A stretch of 64,000 nt of DNA from Fragilariopsis cylindrus CCMP1102 (Eukaryota; Bacillariophyta; Bacillariophyceae; Bacillariales; Bacillariaceae), in the NCBI GenBank assembly GCA_900095095.1, contig FMBT01000463.1, forward strand, positions 1 to 64,000. The letters are read 5' to 3'. Below, in pieces: positions 1 through 10,174 of this stretch. Every line of letters starts with the position of its first letter. The stretch's first letter is position 1. The notes beneath the pieces were generated by a model. That model made no database searches. It had not been told where the DNA came from and saw only the letters and a list, made by a program, of their open reading frames with translations. The translations under genes and the position numbers were made by a program.

Positions 1-236
1 CGCTCATTCGATTTGCTTTTTCTTGCACATGATTTAAAATAAGTGTGACGCCAAAATTTAGCTTTGAAGTCGTTCATGCCACGTCATTCTAAAAATTGAA
101 TAAATACGGGCTGTGACGAATGAGCGAAGAAGCACATGTCAATTAATAATTAATGACGGAAATTGATAATTATGGCGCACGAGTAGTTTTACGTTCGCGT
201 CTTGCAGTGTACGAAGTCTGGTTTTGACACGCGAAT

Positions 237-272
237 ATAATATATATAATATAATATATAATATATAATATA
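237..272. repeat. AT-rich TATAATA microsatellite, left of the integrase fossil
   Basis: The stretch is made only of A and T in the pattern TATATAATA. A matching block lies at 579-650, so the integrase fragment between them sits in simple-repeat DNA. Confidence 0.85.
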
Positions 273-578
273 AGGTTATCACGATATCCACGACCAAAAG
301 AGATTGGATTTGATAATGGAACTGAATTTAAAGCAGAGTTTGCTGAACTCTGTGATAATATGGGTTTAAAACAAAAGCCAAGCAATGCTTGGAACCCTCA
401 ATCAAATGCTATACTAGAACGTATACACCAGGTGTTAGGTGATGGTTTAGCAACATTTGATTTAGAAAATACACCAATCGATCTGGACAATGAAGATCCA
501 TTCGATGAATATCTTTCTTCAGTAGCCTACGCGATTAGATCATCATATCACCAATCGCATGGTCACTCACCAGCCCAG
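273..578 (+). mobile_element. Fossil fragment of an LTR-retrotransposon integrase core
   Basis: The translation carries the integrase-core signature DNGTEF, a cysteine block, then NPQSNAILERIHQVLG and a helical segment ending SHGHSPAQ. This matches the second half of the catalytic core of LTR-retrotransposon integrases; the NPQxNAILERxHQ wording is common in algal and oomycete elements. Only about 300 bp survive. No LTRs, reverse transcriptase, gag or primer-binding site are visible nearby. The element is broken and only a fragment remains. Age cannot be set without a full-length relative, but the open reading suggests it is not very old. Ty3/Gypsy-like versus Ty1/Copia-like is left open. Confidence 0.75.
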
Positions 579-650
579 CATATATTATATATTATATATT
601 ATATATTATATATTATATATTATATATTATAATATGTAGTATTATATATA
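579..650. repeat. AT-rich TATAATAT microsatellite, right of the integrase fossil
   Basis: Tandem TATATTA units continue for about 70 bp and grade into TA dinucleotides. The block mirrors the repeat at 237-272. Confidence 0.85.
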
Positions 651-953
651 TATATAGTATGCAGTAGTATATATCATTTTTCAATTACAGTACAGTAGTC
701 AGACTCATATCATCATCAGATATCCCTTCTCAATAGCGAGTTGAAACTGTAGATATATCATCGTCTCCCTCGTACTCAGCAGATCAAGATGTTACTTGCA
801 ATTTGCGATATATATATATATATATATCTATATCTATATATAATTGTAGCACTACAACGACTATAAGGACAGAGAAAGAGTAGGAGACGGATCTATGTCT
901 CTTTGGTATAAAGCTCCATTTATTTATTTACCTTGCTGAACCATCATGTAGTA
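651..953. other. Non-coding 3' flank of the SGNH gene
   Basis: No gene is seen. The stretch holds a TA/TATC microsatellite at about 808-842 and presumably the 3' UTR and polyadenylation region of the minus-strand gene that ends at 954. Confidence 0.5.
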
Positions 954-2548
954 CTAGCAAACCTGCCTAAAATAAGGTTTCTTATCCCCATTAGTATGGC
1001 ACTGATGGTTTGAGTAATACCAACTCAGTATTTTTCTATTTAAGTCTGGTTTATAATGACGACCATCAGATGGATACAAAATATCAGATGACAAATAAGT
1101 AGCCTATGTAATTCCGTGCATGGAAGATTAACAAGAGTGATCATAATTTAAGAAAAAAATTAATGGGATGAGAGTTGACAGAATAAAGTACAAACAATCA
1201 CCAATTATGCAATATCACAATGATCATGATCTCTCGGTCAATTTTATCAGATCATAACTTACCTCATACAGATCCAATACGGGTACCTGTAGCTCTTCCA
1301 TAAGCTTCGTTTGTAACGTATAAAGGAAGAACGAGCGAGATGCGCTCATATATTTGATACGATCTATCCCAAACAATGTTGCCGTGGCTCGGTCGTGTTC
1401 TATGACACGCTGTTGGTCCACCCAATGAATATGTACAGCCATCGGAGATTTCCATATTAAACAAACCGAGGGATATCTTTGTCTCAGACGGTGAATGAAT
1501 TCTCGACACGCATTACGATGATCTATGAAATCTGATCCCTGTAAATTATCATGTGCACTCAAAATATCCCACAAGCAACTACCAATAATTAAAGCTTTCT
1601 TTTTTTGGTCGCATTCATTTGATAGCTCTTCATCGATGCCATCGTTCATTAAAGATTCTAACAATGTATCGATTGTTTCTGAATTCAATCCCATTCGTAC
1701 TTTATCTCCTATTATTCGAAGATTCGAATGAAAGTAGTACTTTCCTTTCTTATTTGGTCGTTGCCTTAGAAATTGACAAAATGTAGAATCCCCGAAAGCA
1801 AAAACTTGATCGAATGTACTCAAATCAACACTAGGAGTTGGTGGAACAAAAGCTCGAATATGTGGTCGGTTGTAATGACAAGGAAGATCAATTGTATAAC
1901 ATTTGTGAGAATATCCACCATTTGACCAATTTTCTTTTAACGGTGGTGGTAGATGTCCAATATTATCAGTGTATTCGAAGTATACCGTAATGGTTCGATT
2001 AATTTTTTCGTCGTTGTCGTAGTTCTCGTCCTCGTTATTTGGAGGGAAAATATGAGGGTGCATCGGTGTTGTAGAAAAGTTTAATCCATAACTTCCGTCG
2101 AGATTGTCGGTAATTAGCGCTACAGCTTGAGTTAAGATAATCTTGGTTTTATTTTTATCCTTTTCGTCAACATTATTTTTGTCATCAATATTTTCATTTT
2201 TTTCGTTTTCATCGTCATCGTTGACCATCAGTGTATGTTCTTCGTACCTAATATAGAACTCGTCTCCGCCTGTATTCTTGCGATGACCGTTACAATCTAA
2301 ACTGTACAGAGTATTCGATAGAAGATGAATTTCAACTTGACAACAACAATTCGGCGGAGGAGCTGATTTAGATGAGGATGAGGATGATGATGATGATGAT
2401 GATGATGTAATTGCTCGCTCTACTTCCGTTTGTACTGTTACATCAGGATTTGACGGAGTAAAAATGGCATTGCCACTAGCATTAGCACCAAGTCCCATCA
2501 TGCTATTGTAGAACATACTCGAAGTACAGTACATGACAAATTGTTGAA
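954..2548 (-). CDS. SGNH-type (PC-esterase/NXPE-like) hydrolase with N-terminal filamin-like domain
   Basis: This is probably a secretory-pathway or extracellular protein acting on acyl groups of glycans. The main exon is 1263-2548. A second exon at 954-1103 follows a 159-bp intron (donor GTAAGT at 1262, acceptor TAG ending at 1104) and joins in phase. Counted from the first ATG in the exon (2534) the protein has 473 residues. A Ser repeat near the N terminus is followed by an immunoglobulin-like filamin repeat (ITDNLDGSYGLNF), then by FGDSTFCQF, the GDS block with the nucleophile Ser. The final exon supplies the matching Asp/His block, SDILYPSDGRHY. Filamin plus PC-esterase is the NXPE/Cas1p-like arrangement. 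The 5' end is uncertain: an acceptor at 2549-2550 and a GTAAGT donor at 2631 suggest an upstream exon, but I could not find its start codon. Substrate unknown. Confidence 0.75.
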
Positions 2549-3122
2549 CTAGAAACAATTGAAAATAAGATTTCGATTGTGTGGATCGAGAAAAATAGTG
2601 ATTTTCTTGACAGAATTCCAGTCGTACTTACGCGCATAATACTGAGGATTATTGTTTTTTAAACGCGCATACCGAAACACACTTTGTAAACAAAAAAATA
2701 ATATCTCAAACGAAACTCAAAAACTGAACTGATGATGCAATACGCGATCGATCAACCAATGTAACAACTATTCTTCGAAATCAAGACCACTTTCGATTGC
2801 AAATAATACAGCACAAGTGTATCACATAAAACTTCCAGTCAAACTAAACACGACCAGCACCAGTCGACATCGCAGTCAAGGACTTTGTGAGTAATATACT
2901 ATTTATTTGTGTTACTACTACTGTTCTCTATTATTTGCAGTAGCCAGCCTTTTCTCCGAGTGTTCTTATTGCTTTCTTCAGTTGTAACTAAAATTGAATA
3001 GTAAGAAAATGATATCTTTCCCCATCCTCATTATTTTCCTTCTATCGTTGTAATTTAAAATCAGAACATTCTAGGTCGGCCATACAATCCACAACAAACG
3101 TAACAAAATAAATACAAGAACT
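2549..3122. other. Divergent intergenic region, including a probable 5' intron of the SGNH gene
   Basis: Positions 2549-2631 look like an 83-bp minus-strand intron (GTAAGT at 2631, TTTCTAG at 2549). The rest separates two divergent genes and presumably holds both promoters. No RNA gene or repeat is recognised. Confidence 0.5.
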
Positions 3123-3593
3123 ATGAAAGTTACGACTGAAGCGTTTAACATTTTCTTGGAGGGGAGTCTCATGCCCAACCCATCTGGCCATGTTGAGCCC
3201 CATCGTCTCGCATCCGAGCTGATTATTTTTTACCAAACTCAAGAGCTCGAGCATCTTCGAGTGACAAACACTGGTAAAACTCAAGAGAACAAGCGTCTTC
3301 GATTACAAAACACTAATCTTCTATTTGTCAGGGGTCTTCAGGAGGAAGTAATTGATAATAGAGGAGATATAATCGATACTCTAAGAGACAGGATCCGTAT
3401 TCGAGAACAGATCGTCAATAATAGTCGAGATATGATCGATACTCTAAGAGACAGGATCCGTATTCAAGAACAGATGGTCCAACTAGACAAAACAAGTATG
3501 TTTTATGTTGTGCTTCCGCGCATTTGTATTTGCCTTCTACTTGGTGTCAACATTACTGTCTCCGTTCTTCAATACATCGGATGGTATAATTAG
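3123..3593 (+). CDS. Small coiled-coil protein with a C-terminal membrane anchor
   Basis: I do not recognise this 156-residue protein. Residues about 35-120 are helical and charged. They contain a near-perfect internal duplication, MIDTLRDRIRIQEQM after IIDTLRDRIRIREQI, duplicated at the DNA level too (about 3370-3410 and 3430-3470). The repeated units would form a coiled coil. Residues about 128-152 are a hydrophobic stretch (VVLPRICICLLLGVNITVSV) ending just before the stop, so the protein could be tail-anchored with its coiled coil in the cytosol. The start is the first ATG after a divergent promoter region. A chance ORF is possible, but the repeat and anchor argue for a real gene. Confidence 0.55.
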   Translation: MKVTTEAFNIFLEGSLMPNPSGHVEPHRLASELIIFYQTQELEHLRVTNTGKTQENKRLRLQNTNLLFVRGLQEEVIDNRGDIIDTLRDRIRIREQIVNNSRDMIDTLRDRIRIQEQMVQLDKTSMFYVVLPRICICLLLGVNITVSVLQYIGWYN

Positions 3594-5466
3594 ATCGATT
3601 CTTTTAGACAAAGTCAATAAGCCTCTATTGTGGATCCGAGTTCAAAAGAATGCGCTTTTCTATCATTTATATAGGAGTAGAAGCCTATATTTCCTTCATT
3701 ACACGGTTAATTTCGTATAAGATGTTCTCATACCTTTTTCAAATTGACTAGAAAAGTAGTTATCGTCTATTTTGAGATTCTATTGGAATTGTTCTGAGAT
3801 TCTCTGTAGCACTTGGTGAACGATATTATCTTCGAATAGAATGTAGATGTAGACTATACGAAGTGACCATCGGAACAACGCTACAACCTCATATATGAAT
3901 AATGTAGGAGTATATGATTTGGTTTGGTGTAATATTGTATCTTTGTTATATGTATGATGTATCCAAATAATAATATAGTCACACATCGTACCGTATCTTT
4001 TTGGTGTGTATGTATTGCGTTCATGATTATAATAGCAACGGATCAAGTTCAATTTAGTAATTTAATTGTATGGTACGTCGTTCGAATCATTTCCATACTT
4101 GTATCAATCTATCACGATTAAGTATAGTACGTTCTATATCTTTCAATTCTATTCAATACAATTCAAATTGACATATTGTCTAATGTTTAAACACTTCTTT
4201 GCCAATAGAAAAGTTGCGGGAGCATTCCATACAAATTTAGTTAATACATTTTGTTTGTAAATCAACTCATCATTATCATCAAAAAAAACATTGCAGTAGT
4301 TCATGTTCCGAATTGAAACACATTCGAGCGATTTGCAACAACGATGGAATAAAAACACATCTTGATGATAACAGAAATCGGCAATTTTATCTACTCTCAA
4401 AGAGGCCAAAGAATGACGAATTTTCCATGTTGATTTCCTTTAGACTACTGGAACTTCCCATCGCATTACCATTCAAATTTATTCCAGTATCATTTATAGT
4501 ACGAAGTTACTTTTTCCAAAAAAGAGCATTTATCTAAAGTTCATAAAAGGTCACTAGTCATAACGCTCTTGTTAGAGAAATCGACTCCGCGTAGTTTTGC
4601 AAATTATACGGAAGGATGTCGTGTACGAGCTGAAAATCAATACAGCGTCTTGGATAAGGTAAAGAAAAATTTACCGACGTTATTCCATTCATTTGAATAT
4701 TTTCCACGATCTGTTTTAATTCCTGAAAAATTTCCACCGCCATGGACAAACTTGTCTATATACATCCTTGAGTCTCATAAGACGATAGGATTGGAACTTT
4801 TTTCTTGTCTCGTTGTTCAAGAAATGGTTACGTAAGTTGCATGCAAATGTTGTTGCCGAACTTCCGCTGACTTCGAATACTAAACTTGACACGGTAACCC
4901 GTTACCGCCATAATGATGAAGGAATCTTCGTCGATCACTAATTTTTTATCTAGGCTATAATTTCAGCAATTATTTAGCGCGCGCGGCAAGTAAATCGCGG
5001 TGTCACGGAAACTTCTTATATATCACAGAGATCAGAATGATAATAGCACATAATATTACGAACCACATGCATGCTCTCACTTTTTTTTAAGCATCTTGCT
5101 TTCGATGGGCGCCCTTGTAGTACTTGTAAAAGTTACAGTACATTGTACTATAGCGAAAGAAAGAGTGAAAGCATCTGGTCTACTACTGGTAGCTCTAAGA
5201 CCGATTTCATGCACGTAGTCAGTCACCTTCTAATTTAGATCTAGCTAGCTAGTATCTGAATGTCATAGATCATAGTAAAATATATATTTATTTTTAATAT
5301 TTATTATAATATGTTTAGGTGTTTTAGTATATAGTACAAGAGCAAGCTTTCGTAGCTTGCGTGTGTGAATATTATATATATTATATTGAATAGTGTTACA
5401 ACAACAGAATTAAATGTTGATTATTTCTCCCAAAGAAAGAACAACGGATATGATATGTTCCCTCAA
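3594..5466. other. Gene-poor region with possible gene remnants
   Basis: About 1.9 kb hold no gene I can support. A minus-strand frame at 4149-4430 (FHRCCKSLECVSIRNMNYC, then LTKFVWNAPATFL) faintly resembles the end of diatom LRR/BspA-type repeat proteins and may be a relic. A 7-bp perfect hairpin (CGGTAAC, CC, GTTACCG) lies at 4892-4907. Short open frames near 4313-4835 show no recognisable motif. Confidence 0.35.
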
Positions 5467-6426
5467 TTAGTTTGTGTGCGTTATCAGACATTTATCAGCG
5501 AGTTCATCCCAATGAACTAGTTTCGTTTCATTATCAGTATCATTATTACTATTATTATCATCATTATTATTATTATCATTATTATCGTTTTCGTCATCCC
5601 CTTGTTATTGAGATTGAGAAGACACTTCCTGGATCGAATTCGAACGAAGACGATTACCAACCATTGAGGATGATTCATCAATACTCCAAGCGGCACATCG
5701 ATCCAATTTGCATAAACTATTGAAACAATGACTATCAGCACGAAAGATATCAGTATTATCTTCATTATTATTCGTATTACTTGTGTTGGTATTGGTATTC
5801 AATGAATCATGTACAATTTCATCCCAATGAACTATTCTCACATTCGATCTCTTTTTCGGTTCTTCAGCAGCAGTTATGGAGTGGTGATGCTGATAACGCT
5901 CACTTTCAAAGGAATAGCAACCAGCCTCGTCCTGACTCCATGCCGTACATCGATTTAATTTATAAAATTGTAAACATTGACTACTGGATGACGATGATGA
6001 TGCTTCCTGTGTTGGTTCTTCTACTCTTGATCGAAAGATAGTATCATCTTCTGATTGTCTAACAAGCATTGGCATTGCCATTGAGTCCGTTTTAGTGCGC
6101 TGACTTTGACGTTCCGACGAATCATAAAGTAATTGATGAACAGAACTAGAAAGTGATCTACTTGATAGATCTTCTTCGAATCCTCTATCGGTGTTGCTGC
6201 TGTTGTTGCTGTTTGCGAATTTGTTCGATAAAGATAATGATGATGATGATGATTCAACAACAACTTCTTCTTGCTCATCTCTTGAATCACACCATGCAGA
6301 AGAATCGATACAATTAATAGTATCGAGCAATGATGATGAACCTTTACAATTCATAGCATTACCGAGAAAATCAATTGCATTACTGTATATTGTAGATAAT
6401 TCGGGTATTGATCTGAGTAGTACCAT
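5467..6426 (-). CDS. Low-complexity protein with repeated AWSxDE and HWDE motifs; one in-frame stop
   Basis: No known family. The first frame runs from 6426 to a TAA at 5605-5607 (273 residues). It then continues in the same frame for 45 more codons to a TAA at 5467. The continuation is coding-like: an Asp/Asn run, then LVHWDELADKCLITHTN. The protein appears to contain two copies of a two-part unit. Part one is LNRCTAWSQDEAG and LDRCAAWSIDESS; part two is RIVHWDEIVHDSLN and KLVHWDELADKCL. The TAA falls inside the second copy, so the natural protein probably spans the stop, which may be a null allele, an error or a read-through site. A degenerate SSAWCDSRDE lies near residue 44. The next gene (7061-7981) ends with the same HWDE motif. 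Ser and Asn runs suggest disorder; location unknown. Confidence 0.6.
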
Positions 6427-6465
6427 GATTAGCTTATTGTATTGCTTGTTGAGAGTAATCTTTTT

Positions 6466-6503
<38 letters not shown>

Positions 6504-7060
6504 GCGTTGATTAAAGAATATTAAATTTTTTTGAGATGATAAGCTATGTGACAAAAGATATGATTTTTCTGTTATGTGAGTTAGCGTACTTCAAATACCA
6601 GGGACATTCCCTCCTCAAAATTATTTCGAAACGCATATTGCCACGCGCACATCGTCTGAAAATTATTTTCAACGTTCACTAATCAACGTTGTGCGAACAA
6701 ACCGTTAAATTACAGAATCATCGTCTCTTTTACCGTACAAAAGAATAGAAGCTGTAAAATAAATACGTACATACATACTTCAAGTACATACATACATACA
6801 TACATACGTACATACATACATATATACATATATATATACATAGGACCTATGTCCAACATGCATTGACAAACTGATCAGTTAATTTGTGCTATCTAGCAGT
6901 GCTGTTTACACACTCTCTTATGCTATGCAAATCCTAGAAGTTTTTACCATAGAGGAATATATTTGTTGTGAAGATCGTTCAATTTTTTGAGTTATTAGGT
7001 ATGATTTACATTATTTTAATGGCCTTACATATCTTTTTTTATTAATGCTAGATTTGATAG
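6427..7060. other. Intergenic region with two microsatellites
   Basis: An (ATG)n run at 6467-6502 lies just upstream of the minus-strand start at 6426, in its probable 5' leader. A CATA tetranucleotide repeat occupies about 6768-6842. No gene is seen. Confidence 0.7.
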
Positions 7061-7981
7061 CTAGCTAGTAAACGATAACTTGGCCATTTTTTCCAAGGTG
7101 TCATTATCCATGACTTGCTCGTCCCAGTGTATTTCGGTGACTTTATTGATATCTGTCCGTCGGAACATTTTTCCTGAACTTGATAATTTGTGCCTTGAAT
7201 TGCTTTCTAGAGTGGTTTCTCTCGACGACGGTGACCTTCGAATCATTCGTCTTGTTGAATTACTAGAATCTGTTGCTTGTCGACTTTCGTCATGATTTTG
7301 AGAGACGAATTCCTTTCCCAAGTTTTCTGGGAATGATAAGTGTTCACGTACATTATGCTTTGCGTCTTGTCGTTTAATCTCGTGACCTGATATGATGTAG
7401 TCGTCATTTTCTTCGTCTTCGGTATCATTGTCGTTGTCGTCCTCTTCGTCACTATATACTAGTGGGCGTTTCCAAGAAGACAACATGCTACATCCATAAA
7501 AAAGTTCATCGACACCACATGGAGAGACACCCCCTATTATACTACTAATCGTCAGCAAAGGCCTCTTCTGAAAGGTCTGTGGACTTTGGCGTGGTGAATC
7601 GCTACTAACCTTGTATGATATATCATCGCCGTCGTCAGAAAAAGAGTTGGAAGATCTGATTATACGTTCACCCCCCGCGTCCGATTTGCAGATTGCAGCT
7701 AAAGCTGCCGGTGTTTGATAGCTCCGACGTGAATCTTTGTCGAAGAATGCTTCTCGAATGTTAAGAAGCACCGGTCTCTCATTCACATCATCATCATCAT
7801 CATCTGTAGATTCTCCTACATCATCAATAATATCATCACTTTTACGTTTCCTTGCACCGCTTCTTCTTAGCTGCTGCTGCTGCGATACAAGATTGCCTAT
7901 CGTCTCACCATCATTTCCAGCGCATTCGTCAATGGCAAGCAAGCTTCCGACTTTCTTCTCATTTCTCTTGTTCGACATCAT
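7061..7981 (-). CDS. Disordered acidic protein with a C-terminal HWDE motif
   Basis: I do not recognise this 306-residue protein. It is rich in Ser, Asp, Glu and Arg, with a basic stretch (ARKRKSDD) that could act as a nuclear signal and two acidic runs. A central segment, RPLLTISSIIGGVSPCGVDELFYGCSMLSSWKRPL (about residues 140-175, quoted only in outline), is the most ordered part. The C terminus reads NKVTEIHWDEQVMDNDTLEK and shares HWDE-x-V with the neighbour at 5467-6426 on the same strand. Tandem position and a shared motif suggest an old duplication or a common binding partner. The start is the first of two adjacent ATGs. A regulatory or adaptor role would be pure inference. Confidence 0.7.
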   Translation of the reverse strand: MMSNKRNEKKVGSLLAIDECAGNDGETIGNLVSQQQQLRRSGARKRKSDDIIDDVGESTDDDDDDVNERPVLLNIREAFFDKDSRRSYQTPAALAAICKSDAGGERIIRSSNSFSDDGDDISYKVSSDSPRQSPQTFQKRPLLTISSIIGGVSPCGVDELFYGCSMLSSWKRPLVYSDEEDDNDNDTEDEENDDYIISGHEIKRQDAKHNVREHLSFPENLGKEFVSQNHDESRQATDSSNSTRRMIRRSPSSRETTLESNSRHKLSSSGKMFRRTDINKVTEIHWDEQVMDNDTLEKMAKLSFTS

Positions 7982-9400
7982 CGTCGTTCAGTTGTTTTGT
8001 TTAGATCTGAAAATCTATGTACTCAGATACGAGATAATGGACTTCAAGGTATTAGATTAGTGTGCGGCGTAGTGTGTGTGACAAGTTGTAGTTACAATTG
8101 GCAATCGCCGGAGATCGCGATCCAAGTCTACTGCCAACTCCGATTACAGTACCCTACGACAACTTTGCTTCGACCAACTCCGCGTAGAATAATAACAATT
8201 CAATTTGTGAGTTGATTGCTAAATTGCACTTCATGTTTCACAACGCTTTGTGGGCTTATAGAATGAAAAATACTTTTTATTTTTAGCGTATCAACAATTT
8301 ATTTACCGATCGTTGTTAGGTTAACTAGCGTGCACCAACATTTTCGATAATCGCCTTTCCTTCGATTTCATTTTCAAAAGTTTTCGTTCTTTAAAAAATA
8401 AATAAATGTTGAGATATTTTAAAAATCGCATCCCCCCATCCCAAAAAATCCACATCTCTGCCAAAGCATAACCTTTGAAAAGTTCTACCACACACAGCCA
8501 CCATAGAACCATATAAAAATTCGAATGTTTGCCATTGAATTGCTAAACCATGTGAAAATTTAGCATCCAGTGGTTTCCTTCTTCCTTCTATGCGAAGTAT
8601 AGTGATCACCATGGCATGGTCAGGAAAGAAAATGGAGAATTATTTGATGATCATCAATGAACAAACATACATACTGTAACAATTAGTTAGAGATAGATAA
8701 TCCATCAAATATATGATAATAGTCCTTAAATTGATGATAATCAACTTGGTCATAATCATTATCACTATCAACTATCCACAATTATGTACCAACTCAAAAA
8801 ACTACAAAAGGAGCTGGTTCCATACACACACAATTCAACTTAGATGATACTATTATAACAACTACTACAAGCGCTGAAGATATGCAACAAGACTGTCATG
8901 GGAACATATATTAAGGATTAACATTTACATTAACATTAACCTCAACAAAAAGTTGGCCACAGATCTTCAAACTGACCGGAACATATACCCTTACAGTGAC
9001 ATCAGAAAACAAAACAAAACTTGAGAATTTATGCAAAACTCCCAGCAAGTTGCTGGAAGTATACACTATAGCCCTTTACTTACAGCACTACTTACAGCAC
9101 TTACAGCACTTACAGCTAGAGTATATCTAATGACAAAATTATTAAGATAGTTACAATGAATATCTTGACAACAACAGCAACAACAACAACAGTATTCATT
9201 CAGTAGTGGTACAGGATTGATGAAATACGGGCTCCTGAATAATCATATACATTTAGATCAAAATTGCATTCAATTAGTAGTCATAGTAGAGTTTTTAATA
9301 ATATATATATACTAGTATTCGTATTCCTACAACACATTTTGTCCAACGATCTACTATACTATAACGTTATTGACTCTGCTTCAATCATACAAATATTTGT
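7982..9400. other. 1.4 kb intergenic region with short tandem repeats
   Basis: No gene is seen. Direct repeats include ACATTAAC near 8925-8945, CTTACAGCAC (four to five copies, 9079-9117) and CAA triplets near 9172-9190. Open frames on both strands here lack recognisable motifs. Confidence 0.6.
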
Positions 9401-9808
9401 TCAGCCGTGTGCTCTTGTATCACTCAAAACCTTAAGTACTTGTTTCATTTCACCAATTAGTTTTGAAATATCATCACCGCGTGCCCAATTCCATGACGCT
9501 TTATCGATATTCGTCACCCTTGCCACTTTTTCTTCTGTCGCTTTGGCATACGTATACGCGTCAGTCGTTGTCTCTTTGTTCGTTGTTGTTCCTGTCGCAA
9601 ATGTTGCTCGTGGGAAGACGACGGCCGCTACTACACCTGCACCATCATGACTCAACTAATCTTGACGTGACGATGGTTCCATAGCACAGAGTGCGTCTAC
9701 CGAGAAGAACGACGATTGACTGGTCGATGTGCATATTACGCAATGAAGAGCCGTGATCATCATCAACACAAAGATGCCACTTCTACTAGCAACTGAAATA
9801 CTCATCAT
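9401..9808 (-). CDS. Putative small secreted protein, interrupted by one in-frame TAG
   Basis: Not a family I know. An ATG at 9806-9808 opens a frame that begins MMSISVASRSGIFVLMMITA, a good signal peptide, and runs to a TAG at 9656-9658. The same frame then continues for 84 codons to a TGA at 9401, ending in an amphipathic helix (ISKLIGEMKQVLKVLSD). Total 408 nt, 136 codons including the TAG and the stop. A 45-nt stretch from GTAGAC to ATTAG, ending exactly with the stop triplet, is a multiple of three and could be a very short intron, giving FFS joined to LSHDG. Other introns here are at least 75 bp, so a nonsense allele or sequence error is also possible. The opposite-strand frame was rejected because it lacks a leader and motifs. 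Confidence 0.45.
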
Positions 9809-10174
9809 TGTCAAGAAATGATCGATTGTTTATGGTAAAATTACAAGACTGAATATTGCTGACTTGAATTTTATAAACAGTATCCAATGTACTGATATTT
9901 TAGCGTTATTGTATGCCAATAAAGGCAAATATCTAACATCTGTGAGGTCAATTGTGCCTTTTAATGAAGACGTCTCATCCGAAAAGTTCTGTTGATTAAT
10001 ACAATGTCTTATGTTTGATTGTGGTGTTTGTGTTTGTTTTGAAGAAAATTCCAAGAATTAGTTCTTTTTTCATAAGATGCGTTAGATGCACTCACGAACT
10101 GTGACACTTCAAACTAAATCGAATATGAGTTGCGATAAACTATATAATAGGAGTTTTGTTACTATTATTTTGTG
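9809..10174. other. Intergenic, nothing recognised
   Basis: AT-rich sequence between two minus-strand genes. A short minus-strand frame at 9830-10054 has no motif and is probably chance. Confidence 0.5.

Noticed and set aside
4149-4835. A full gene in the gene-poor region
   Set aside because: Short frames on both strands compete. The faint LRR-like wording on the minus strand is too weak to call a gene.
5530-5600. Coding on the plus strand through the ATT/ATC repeat run
   Set aside because: The Tyr/His-rich plus-strand frame is the shadow of the Asp/Asn run of the minus-strand gene.
9264-9650. Plus-strand 128-residue frame
   Set aside because: The overlapping minus-strand frame has a signal peptide and a coherent tail, so it is the better candidate.
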